From the NCBI GenBank assembly GCA_023401595.1, contig JAEXDQ010000013.1:1-7921 (forward strand): a stretch of DNA of 7,921 bases, written 5' to 3'. The translations under genes were made by a program, and so were the position numbers. The notes under the pieces are model-generated. The model was not told the origin of the DNA. It ran no database searches and was given only the letters and a program-made list of their open reading frames with translations. This document shows, one piece after another, positions 1 through 5,852 of this stretch (position 1 is its first letter; each line of letters begins with the position of its first letter). The DNA comes from Spirochaetota bacterium (GTDB taxonomy: Bacteria; Spirochaetota; Spirochaetia; Sphaerochaetales; Sphaerochaetaceae).

Positions 1-120
1 ATCAAGACTCTGAGAAGAAAAGCTTATGGTTTCAGAGATACTGAATACTTCTTCTTGAAAATCAAATTTGAGAGCTTAAAGCCGAGATTGCGTTACCTAT
101 CCCCCAAATTTCTGAGTTGA
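1..120 (+). CDS. C-terminal end of an ISL3-type (IS204/IS1001/IS1096/IS1165) transposase, 5' truncated by window
   Basis: The reading frame is open from base 1 and ends at TGA 118-120, giving 39 residues. It begins IKTLRRKAYGFRDTEYFFLK, which matches the pattern at the C-terminus of ISL3-family DDE transposases: a basic stretch, then (R/K)(R/M)A(Y/F)G(F/Y)R(D/N), then an aromatic-rich helix. In that family this segment follows the last catalytic Glu. The catalytic residues themselves lie left of the window, so I cannot tell whether the element is intact. The family call is by motif recognition only and rests on few residues. The gene faces the tRNA-Ala gene tail to tail. Confidence 0.6.
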   Translation: MKTLRRKAYGFRDTEYFFLKIKFESLKPRLRYLSPKFLS

Positions 121-129
121 ACCAAAGAG
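117..129 (+). repeat. possible right terminal inverted repeat of the ISL3-type element
   Basis: Immediately after the transposase stop, the bases TTGAACCAAAGAG resemble the inner-to-outer end of many ISL3-family terminal repeats, whose outer tip often reads like GGCTCTTTG on the opposite strand. The left end lies outside the window, so neither the pair of inverted repeats nor the 8-bp target duplication usual for this family can be confirmed. Confidence 0.25.
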
Positions 130-210
130 TATACGCTTGACGGAATCTCATAACTGGCTCGCCGCGGATTGAATCGGCTACAAATTGGTTACGATTCTCC
201 TGCTTCAGAA

Positions 211-239
211 ACAAAAAAGTCCTTGCAATGCAAGGACTT
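211..239 (-). terminator. intrinsic terminator of tRNA-Ala
   Basis: Read on the minus strand, a 10-bp perfect stem (AAGTCCTTGC pairing with GCAAGGACTT, plus-strand positions 217-226 and 230-239) closes on a 3-base loop. It is followed by four more Ts (213-216), making a run of six with the two at the stem's end. It starts 8 bases past the 3' end of the tRNA, where the transcript should stop. It may also act weakly on transcription from the transposase side, but the U-run lies on the correct side only for the minus strand. Confidence 0.85.
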
Positions 240-247
240 AACGCTCC

Positions 248-321
248 TGGAGGTAAGGGGAATCGAACCCCTGACCTTTTGAATGCCATTCAAACGCTCT
301 AGCCAACTGAGCTACACCCCC
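248..321 (-). tRNA. tRNA-Ala, anticodon GGC
   Basis: The 74-base minus-strand gene folds into a complete cloverleaf. The acceptor GGGGGTG pairs with TACCTCC, the D stem is GCTC/GAGC, the anticodon arm is TTTGA-ATGGCAT-TCAAA, and the T arm is AGGGG-TTCGATT-CCCCT with discriminator A. The anticodon is GGC, reading GCC/GCU alanine codons. Two identity features agree: the G3-U70 wobble pair that alanyl-tRNA synthetase recognises, and the A32-U38 loop pair known to be conserved in bacterial tRNA-Ala(GGC). CCA is not encoded; the bases after the discriminator are GGA, so the cell must add it. The anticodon stem is unusually A/U-rich. The gene stands alone with its own promoter and terminator. Confidence 0.96.
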
Positions 322-339
322 AATGAATCAGCGAGATGT

Positions 340-368
340 AGAATACCCGTCCATCTGGTTTTAGTCAA
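340..368 (-). promoter_or_regulatory. sigma70-type promoter of tRNA-Ala
   Basis: On the minus strand, TTGACT (plus-strand 363-368) and TATTCT (340-345) are separated by exactly 17 bases. The -10 box ends 18 bases before the tRNA 5' end, giving a short leader of about ten bases that RNase P would remove. Each hexamer is one mismatch from consensus. No other gene lies downstream on this strand within the window. Confidence 0.8.
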
Positions 369-791
369 TACCCATCATCCCGATTTTCATATAAGCCATC
401 GCCAGCGCCGGGGCTCCCAGGATATGAAGGGGGACTTGGAGCTATGGTGAAAAAGTTTTTTTGTTCCATATGGTTCCAGACCACATGCGTACGGTAATTT
501 CCCAGGTAGGGGTATGAGTTCTCTGTTCGTCATGGTCCTCGACAAGGAGAGAGCCTTCATCTCCATGTATCCTCTTTTTCAGTATTGCAAGGGTGGGCTT
601 GCAGCTGGCCACCGCGAATGCGGGCTTGGTATGTTCTTGTTTGTGGCCGCCACGTTTCTGACGATAGCTTGATTTTTATAGGCTATGTGGGGTTTTCATG
701 AGTGCATTTACTTTCGGGTTGTGTTTCTGTCTTGTCAGTTTCTTTGACTAATTAATTGTTTTTGTTTGTTGATCGTATTATGGTTGTTTTG

Positions 792-815
792 AAACTAATA
801 TTATAAAATTAGTTT
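792..815. repeat. perfect inverted repeat in AT-rich patch, operator or hairpin candidate
   Basis: AAACTAAT (792-799) and ATTAGTTT (808-815) are exact reverse complements around an 8-base centre containing TATAAA on the plus strand and TATAAT on the minus strand. A dyad over -10-like sequence is what an autoregulated operator could look like, and GntR-family proteins bind short dyads. It lies about 300 bases upstream of the regulator, however, and neither strand offers a good matching -35. The role is inferred; only the symmetry is directly seen. Confidence 0.4.
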
Positions 816-936
816 TGCATGAAAAGACAGACGTAGCGCGGGGTCTCCAGGAGTTTTGATGGGTTCGTTCTTCCTCCTCTCAGAGCCACCGGACGCATGA
901 GTTTCTCCAATATGGTTTTTCGGCGGAGGAGGCGAT

Positions 937-990
937 ATGAATGCCATCCATCCTATGCGTCGCCCCTCCATGTTTTACGCCCGACCGTAG
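937..990 (+). CDS. possible 17-residue leader peptide
   Basis: ATG 937 is preceded by a strong Shine-Dalgarno run GGAGGAGG (925-932), four bases upstream, and reads MNAIHPMRRPSMFYARP to TAG at 988-990. It lies in the presumed leader of the regulator gene. No run of regulatory codons and no downstream terminator/antiterminator pair is evident, so attenuation is not supported. It may be a fortuitous start or a remnant; no homologue is recognised. Confidence 0.2.
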   Translation: MNAIHPMRRPSMFYARP

Positions 991-1099
991 GAGGCCGACC
1001 CCGTGGAGAGTGGAGAAAAAAACAGGGAAGCACGACATCCTCGCCCCCGAGGGTATGTGGCGGTTCTGCGCCTTGATCGTCTGGATATGGATTAGATAT

Positions 1100-1116
1100 A
1101 GGAGGAGAGGTTGATG
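1100..1116 (+). promoter_or_regulatory. strong ribosome binding site and ATG, out of frame with the regulator body
   Basis: AGGAGG (1100-1105), followed by AGAGG, sits 8 bases before ATG 1114. It is the only strong initiation signal upstream of the regulator. The frame it opens is 28 codons long and stops at TGA 1198-1200, overlapping the regulator frame. It either marks the original regulator start, now separated by a single-base shift, or opens a short upstream peptide translationally coupled to the internal ATG at 1178. Confidence 0.7.
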
Positions 1117-1177
1117 GATCAGCCAAGTATCGGAAACAAGACAAAAATCGGCATGCATCGCATCGGAACTCGAAAAG

Positions 1178-1852
1178 ATGATTCTCGATGGTGTTTTTGA
1201 AGTCGGGAAATATTTGCCCTCCCAAAAGGAAATTTCTGAAAGGTTCGGCGTCAGCCCCCGTTCCGCCAGGGAAGCCTTCAAGTATCTGGAGGCCAGAGGA
1301 TTGGTTCATATCACTCAGGGGAGAAGGGCGCAGGTTGAAGCGAACAATTTCGACCAGTTTGTCTGTTCGTTGTCCGATTCTCTTGATCGTAGCCGTGTGA
1401 ACAACAAGAAGCTGATGCTGGACCTGCTGCAGGTCCAAGCTTCCGTCATGGTCGCCACAGCCGGTGCATTCTCCACCAACTCCGATAAGAAGAATATTTT
1501 GTCCAAACTACGCACCTATTGCAGAGGCATGAGCGAACAACTGCCCACAATGCGGTCATTGACTTCCAAGGCCTTTGAGAAATACGCCTGTTGTGACCGA
1601 AATTTTCAGAAAGAACTTGTTCAGGCGAGCGGGAACCTGATTCTCAATGTGATTCATGAATATCTTTCGCCCTTGCTTGATGAACGGGAGCGGCTGTTGA
1701 AATATACAAATAAGGAATTGGAAAAGCACGTGGACAACTGCTCCCGTCTATGCGATGCGCTGGAGGAGGGACAGGTCGATCTTGTAGTGGCTCTGCTGCT
1801 CATTGAGACGAGAACTCTGAAGGCCAGGATCGAGGCTTCCTTTCATGCCTAG
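1178..1852 (+). CDS. GntR-family (FadR/FCD-type) transcriptional regulator, apparent frameshift at the 5' end
   Basis: The encoded protein is a DNA-binding repressor or activator. Residues 1-53 are a GntR winged helix: ILDGVFEVGKYLPSQKEISE, then RFGVS, SAREAFKYLEARGL and a short wing. Residues about 60-224 form an all-helical ligand-binding region resembling FCD, including the D-rNFqkeLvqASGN signature (D140). Usual FCD metal-binding histidines appear replaced: Q144, and E210 by my alignment. ATG 1178 is the first in-frame start, but it cuts the first helix of the winged domain and lacks a good ribosome site. In-frame codons upstream of it (1148-1177, SACIASELEK) read like the missing helix. 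They join to the strong SD and ATG 1114 if one A of the run 1143-1147 is removed, giving 245 residues, a normal family length. The symporter downstream is the likely target. The ligand is unknown. Confidence 0.8.
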   Translation: MILDGVFEVGKYLPSQKEISERFGVSPRSAREAFKYLEARGLVHITQGRRAQVEANNFDQFVCSLSDSLDRSRVNNKKLMLDLLQVQASVMVATAGAFSTNSDKKNILSKLRTYCRGMSEQLPTMRSLTSKAFEKYACCDRNFQKELVQASGNLILNVIHEYLSPLLDERERLLKYTNKELEKHVDNCSRLCDALEEGQVDLVVALLLIETRTLKARIEASFHA

Positions 1853-1867
1853 CGCAACATTCCTGTT

Positions 1868-1887
1868 CCGGCTATTGCCTGGTTTTT
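1868..1887 (+). terminator. weak terminator candidate after the regulator gene
   Basis: An imperfect short hairpin (CCGGC, loop TATT, GCcTGG with one bulge and one G-U pair) is followed directly by TTTTT and a T-rich stretch, 16 bases past the regulator stop. The stem is short, so partial read-through into the symporter gene is plausible. No strong promoter for the symporter is evident in 1888-2059; a TGn-TATAGG at 1999-2007 is an extended -10 without a convincing -35. Confidence 0.25.
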
Positions 1888-2071
1888 ATTCTTTATGGAT
1901 ACACCGTTCCCCGCAATACCTGTCGGCCTGGATACAGGGACCGGCAAGACGGATACATCGATGCCATTTCCATATGCCTGAACTTCGCTGGAAGACTCTG
2001 GTATAGGATCGGCAATCATATGGCCGGTTCATTGAATCGGAGTGATTACATCGCGAACCAAGGAGGTTCCC

Positions 2072-3301
2072 ATGTCCGCGAAACAAATTCTACAGTCCTG
2101 GAACAAACTCAGTTTGCCGCTTCAAATCGCCGTTGGTCTTGTCTTTGGTGTTTTTCTAGGTATTGTCGTGCCGCAGGCACAGGCGATCGGTCTGCTTGGG
2201 ACGATATTCGTCGGAGCGTTGAAGGCTGTCGCCCCGGTTCTGGTCTTTGTTCTTGTTGTCGATTCCCTTGTCAATGCGAACGACCATGTCGGGAGAAAAC
2301 TGGGTAAAGTCATCGCTCTCTATCTGATTACCACGTTCTTGGCGGCATTCTTGGCTGTAGCCGCCAGCTTTTTGTTTCCCGTGACCTTGACGTTGCAGGC
2401 GCCCGCTTCGGCGCAAGCTCCGTCAGGAATCTACAAGGTCATCACGAACCTGTTGCACAGCCTTGTCGAGAATCCGTTGCTTGCCATCACGAAAGGAAAT
2501 TACATGGGGATTCTCGTCTGGGCGATCGCCTGTGGGTTCAGCCTCAAGAAAGTGGCCACGGCTGGAACGAAACAATCCATCGGCGAGTTCGCGACGGCTC
2601 TTACACAAGTCGTTCGTTGGGTCGTCAACCTTGCGCCCGTGGGTGTCGCCGGATTGGTATTCTCTTCCGTTTCGTCCAAGGGTCTTGGTATTTTCAAGGA
2701 ATACGGGGCGTTGCTCCTGCTTCTGGCCGGAACCATGTTCGTGATGGAATTCATAGTTTCTCCCGCCATCGTTGCTGTTCTTTTGCGCCGTAATCCGTAC
2801 CCGCTTGTGTGGCGTTGCATCAAGGAGTGCGCCATTACCGCGTTCTTTACCAGAAGTTCCGCCGCGAACATTCCCATGAACATGCGACTTTGCGATAAGC
2901 TCGGGCTTGATAAGGATATGTATTCCGTGTCCATCCCGTTGGGGGCGACCATCAATATGGATGGGGCGGCTATCGTCATCACAATCATGGCGCTTGCCGC
3001 GGCGAATACTTTGGGTATCAGGATAGATTTCTTTTCCGCCCTCATGCTGAGCGTGATTTCCACCCTCGCCGCATGTGGTACTTCCGGTGTGGCGGGAGGC
3101 TCGATCCTGTTGATTCCGCTCGCCTGTTCCCTTCTGGGAATCCCCCTTGAAGTCTCGATGCAGGTCGTCGGCGTAGGTTTCATCATAGGTGTTCTCCAGG
3201 ATTCATTGGAGACGGCGCTGAACTCTTCCAGCGATGTCCTGTACGCCGCTACCGCGGAGTTCCATACCCGTCGTAAGAACGGAGAGCCTTTCCATTTCTG
3301 A
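2072..3301 (+). CDS. sstT: Na+/serine-threonine symporter, SstT type (DAACS family)
   Basis: This is an inner-membrane secondary transporter importing serine and threonine with Na+. The 409 residues match SstT of E. coli along nearly the whole length as I recall it. Examples are LLGTIFVGALKAVAPVLV (41-58), KGNYMGILVWAI (141-152), the HP1 serine-rich loop FFTRSSAANIP (258-268), YSVSIPLGATINMDGAA (284-300), the HP2 loop ACGTSGVAGGS (334-344) and VGFIIGVLQDSLETALNSSSDVL (368-390, carrying D377, T381, N384 and D388). I chose ATG 2072 because AAGGAGG ends 5 bases before it; an in-frame ATG at 2042 would add ten unrelated residues. TM7 reads NMDGAA, like glutamate/aspartate members of the superfamily, where I recall NMAGAA in E. 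coli SstT, so some change of substrate range is possible. The gene follows the regulator by 219 bases and is probably controlled by it. Confidence 0.92.
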   Translation: MSAKQILQSWNKLSLPLQIAVGLVFGVFLGIVVPQAQAIGLLGTIFVGALKAVAPVLVFVLVVDSLVNANDHVGRKLGKVIALYLITTFLAAFLAVAASFLFPVTLTLQAPASAQAPSGIYKVITNLLHSLVENPLLAITKGNYMGILVWAIACGFSLKKVATAGTKQSIGEFATALTQVVRWVVNLAPVGVAGLVFSSVSSKGLGIFKEYGALLLLLAGTMFVMEFIVSPAIVAVLLRRNPYPLVWRCIKECAITAFFTRSSAANIPMNMRLCDKLGLDKDMYSVSIPLGATINMDGAAIVITIMALAAANTLGIRIDFFSALMLSVISTLAACGTSGVAGGSILLIPLACSLLGIPLEVSMQVVGVGFIIGVLQDSLETALNSSSDVLYAATAEFHTRRKNGEPFHF

Positions 3302-4419
3302 AGTGCGTTTTCCTCTGTATATGGACAAAAGGGTTCCTCATATTCTCTTTAGCAGAAAAAGGTGGGGCCTTTGGTGCGTGCTGCCAATGACGGCCGAAGA
3401 TGGATTTCTATAAAGAATGTCCCATTATACCATGAGAATGCTAAACGACCGCGACCGTCTCGGAGTACTGTCTCTGGCCCGTGCCTTTGCCGGGGTATAG
3501 GGAGCCTGGTTTCCGTCTGTCGCGGTTCGTGTGGTCCAAGGAAACGCCGGATCGCCTACAGGTATTCCGGTGTTTGGGATACTCGTGTTTTGGCGCAAGT
3601 ACGTCCGGTTCCGTGTCGTACAGATACTTCAAACATTCAGCGATAGCTTGCCCCTGCTCAAAGGCGTTGGGAATTTATCCAAGGATACTATCTTGAATAT
3701 GCTGTTGCTTGCAGTAGTCGATAGATGAAGGAATCCGCGTGCAATAGGAGTCGAACTGTTGTCGAGCGCCCTGAGAACCGGATGGGATTTGACATCCGGT
3801 GATTCACCTAGGACAAAGCACCCGATTGTGGAACATGCTTTTCCTGAATCCGATGGAAATTGATATGAGGTGTTTCGTGATAATCGGTCCACGCCCCTGG
3901 TTCCTCAGAACATGGTATGATGACGGGCGGTAACGGCGTTGTCGCCGTCAATATCGAATACCAACGGGATTAAGCATCCCTAACAGGATGTGTCGTCCAC
4001 ATAAGGACAGCCCAGCCGGAAAGTCGATGGAATACGGGGAAATACATATGGACTTCTTCTCAATGATTCCGATGTACTGCGCTGTACGTCCCGTATGTCG
4101 CATCTGATACGATACTACGTCGTGGCTATGACGTCCCTGTGCCATCAACAGAATTTCCGTATCAATTTATCTATATAATACATGACGTTACATGTCCTGC
4201 AAATACATCGCCCATCGGTCCGGAAGGACATCCTCGGCTGTTTTCCATGTGCAGGGAATCTTCGTACTTTATATCGTTTCCCGAAATTCTGCCGGGCAGG
4301 GACGGCTGGGCGTGTCCGGTCGTTCTTGACGGCTACTTTTCTGGGATAGTTCGCTATTGACGTTTTTTGCTTTCATTTGTGAAACTTATTTCAGAAAAAT
4401 AATTTTAAGGATGGTATTT
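3302..4419. other. 1.1-kb stretch without a recognisable gene, possibly decayed DNA
   Basis: Several frames of 60-95 codons exist on both strands, but none has a good ribosome site, family resemblance or coding-like residue pattern. The most protein-like is plus-strand GTG 3531 to TGA 3728, with hydrophobic stretches (PVFGILVFW, ILNMLLLAVV). The same frame stays largely open to about 3900 if two stop codons are ignored. Base composition is close to that of the genes, unlike a normal AT-rich spacer, which fits a decayed gene or old mobile element. Small hairpins are present (3777-3800; ACGGCG/CGCCGT near 3930-3950), none followed by a T-run. The promoter of the lipoprotein genes should lie near the right end. 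TTGACG at 4357-4362 has only a poor TGAAAC at 17 bases, so I do not call it. Confidence 0.45.
3777..3800. repeat. perfect 8-bp inverted repeat (hairpin)
   Basis: ACCGGATG (3777-3784) and CATCCGGT (3793-3800) are exact reverse complements with an 8-base loop. No T-run follows on either strand, so it is not an intrinsic terminator. It may be a structural element of a lost gene or RNA, or chance. Confidence 0.45.
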
Positions 4420-5826
4420 ATGAAAAAACTTATCGGTCATCGTCTGGCTCTGTACCTTTGCATCTCCATCTGTATGGCTTTGTGTTGCCTGTCCATGGGG
4501 TGCAAGGAACCTTGTTGCCCCAATCCTTCGGAAGCGGGAGTAGGCACGGGCACGTACTATACGGTTAGGTTCTTCAGCGAGTCGCCCCTGTCCTACGCGC
4601 ACGAGGTTTCGGTATATCCCGGCAAGCGTGTCCCGAAACCCGCGATCACCCATGAGGGGCATGCGGTGTCCGGGTGGTACAAGGATAAACTATATCAAGG
4701 CGTTCCTTTTGATTTCAACGCTCCTGTCGTATCCGATATGGACCTGTATGCGAAATGGGAGCCGATCTATACCGTGACGTTCAGAAGCGCATATCGGCAG
4801 GAGAGTTTTCCGGTTCAGAAGGTCTTCCATGGCAAATGCGTGAGGGAACCGAACGTCCCGGATCCATGGCACCATTATTCGTTCATCGGCTGGTTCAAGG
4901 ATCCGTACCATTCCATCGGATATAACTTCAACGAACCTGTTCGCGAAGATCATGAAGTCTACGCCAAATGGGTGCAGTCGGCTCCCGTGTATTTTGACGC
5001 GGGACGTGGGGTGTGCGCTAGGAAGTCCGAGTCGGTCGAACTGGGGCGGACTGTAGGAAATGACAAGTTGCCCCAGCCCGTGAGGGGCGGCTTTGACTTT
5101 ATCGGTTGGTACAAGGACAGGGAATGTACCCAGGCGTATGATTCCAGTACCGATATCATCAGTTCTCCTACGACGCTCTATGCCGGCTGGAAGAGAAAGG
5201 CTTATTCAGTGGGACATAGAGGGCCTTCCGGTGGTTGGATCGTCTATGAAAACCCTTATGTCGATGCGAAGGCCGGCGACAACCGTACCGCTTATGACCA
5301 TCTGGCGACCGGTACCGTCCAGGAATGGGAGGTCGGGTGGAAATATCTCGAAGTCGCTCCGGAAGATGTCCAGTTCAAGAACCGGACGGCTGGTTGGGCG
5401 CAGTCGTTCATATGGGGCGGCGCCCTTTCCACAGGACGGAGCGCCTCAGGTTTTGGTTCGGGACGGAACCTGACGAATGAGATCATCGGGGTCATGGGGG
5501 ACACGTTCCCTTCATATGCCGCCAGGATTTGTGTGGACCACAGGGTTCCGGGTGAAGGCGGGTTCGTATATGACGATTGGTACCTGCCAAGCAAAGAGGA
5601 GCTTGAGCGCATATACATCGAATCCCACAAGGTAAGCTGGAACAACCCTCTCGTGAGTTCGTTCCAGCATGGCGCCCGGTATTGGACTTCCAGCGAAGTC
5701 GACGTCGACAAGGCCTACGCCTTGGTGTTCCTCCCTGCGAGCGGAGTCAATATCCCGACCTCGGGCCGGTTTGAAGAACTTACCAAAAATTCGACGTTAT
5801 GGGTACGTCCGGTCCGGCGCTTCTAA
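4420..5826 (+). CDS. lipoprotein with three InlB/Listeria-Bacteroides repeats and a C-terminal DUF1566 (Lcl-like) domain
   Basis: This 468-residue protein is predicted to be exported, lipid-anchored and surface- or periplasm-facing. Residues 1-27 are a lipoprotein signal (MKK..., a hydrophobic core, then LSMG before C28). Three beta-grasp-type repeats follow at about 46-113, 117-184 and 188-257, each ending in the hallmark GWYKD/GWFKD ... LYAKW/VYAKW/LYAGW. Residues 264-468 match the DUF1566/Lcl C-terminal type: GPSGGWIVYENP, WKYLEVAPED, GGFVYDDWYLPSKEELE, ARYWTSSE and terminal WVRPVRRF, a C-type-lectin-like fold. I chose ATG 4420 because AAGGA (4407-4411) sits 8 bases upstream and the K-rich signal starts there; earlier in-frame ATGs (4357 by alternative TTG, 4411) spoil the signal. 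The binding partner is unknown; adhesion or ligand display is inferred from the architecture. The next gene begins 26 bases downstream and carries the same repeats. Confidence 0.85.
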   Translation: MKKLIGHRLALYLCISICMALCCLSMGCKEPCCPNPSEAGVGTGTYYTVRFFSESPLSYAHEVSVYPGKRVPKPAITHEGHAVSGWYKDKLYQGVPFDFNAPVVSDMDLYAKWEPIYTVTFRSAYRQESFPVQKVFHGKCVREPNVPDPWHHYSFIGWFKDPYHSIGYNFNEPVREDHEVYAKWVQSAPVYFDAGRGVCARKSESVELGRTVGNDKLPQPVRGGFDFIGWYKDRECTQAYDSSTDIISSPTTLYAGWKRKAYSVGHRGPSGGWIVYENPYVDAKAGDNRTAYDHLATGTVQEWEVGWKYLEVAPEDVQFKNRTAGWAQSFIWGGALSTGRSASGFGSGRNLTNEIIGVMGDTFPSYAARICVDHRVPGEGGFVYDDWYLPSKEELERIYIESHKVSWNNPLVSSFQHGARYWTSSEVDVDKAYALVFLPASGVNIPTSGRFEELTKNSTLWVRPVRRF

Positions 5827-5852
5827 AGGTTTTGATGGATGGAATAGCGTTG

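Larger units (their letters stand above)
369..1099. other. gene-poor stretch between tRNA-Ala promoter and the GntR-type regulator
   Basis: I find no recognisable protein or RNA gene here on either strand. A 52-codon frame at 514-672 (ATG to TGA, starting MSSLFVMVLDKERAFIS) has a poor ribosome site and no family resemblance I know. It may be chance or a remnant. Bases 700-815 are AT-rich with poly-T tracts and an inverted repeat, and probably include the regulator's promoter, but no well-spaced -35/-10 pair stands out: a TTGACT at 744-749 has no good -10 at 16-18 bases. The last part (840-1099) is more GC-rich and would be a long 5' leader if transcription starts near 800. Confidence 0.5.

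Noticed and set aside
62..289. Minus-strand 75-codon frame reading MAFKRSGVRFPLPPGALS...
   Set aside because: It runs through the tRNA-Ala T arm and the terminator; the FKRSGVRFPLPP-type start is the familiar translation of a tRNA 3' half.
840..1099. Riboswitch or attenuator in the regulator leader
   Set aside because: I could not build a conserved aptamer-like fold or a terminator with a T-run; only a short CCTCG/CGAGG hairpin near 1040 is present.
953..1438. Minus-strand 161-codon frame opposite the regulator
   Set aside because: It is antisense to the winged-helix gene, has no recognisable family, and has no ribosome site of note.
2500..3186. Minus-strand 228-codon frame opposite sstT
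   Set aside because: It is a shadow of a strongly supported transporter gene; the residue pattern is not that of a real protein family.
3362..3646. Plus-strand 94-codon frame after sstT
   Set aside because: It is rich in Arg, Cys and Ser in a non-protein-like pattern, has no ribosome site, and no family is recognised.
4326..4385. TTGACG boxes at 4326-4331 and 4357-4362 as promoter of the lipoprotein genes
   Set aside because: Neither has a good -10 at 16-18 bases (GATAGT is only 13 bases away, TGAAAC is a poor match).
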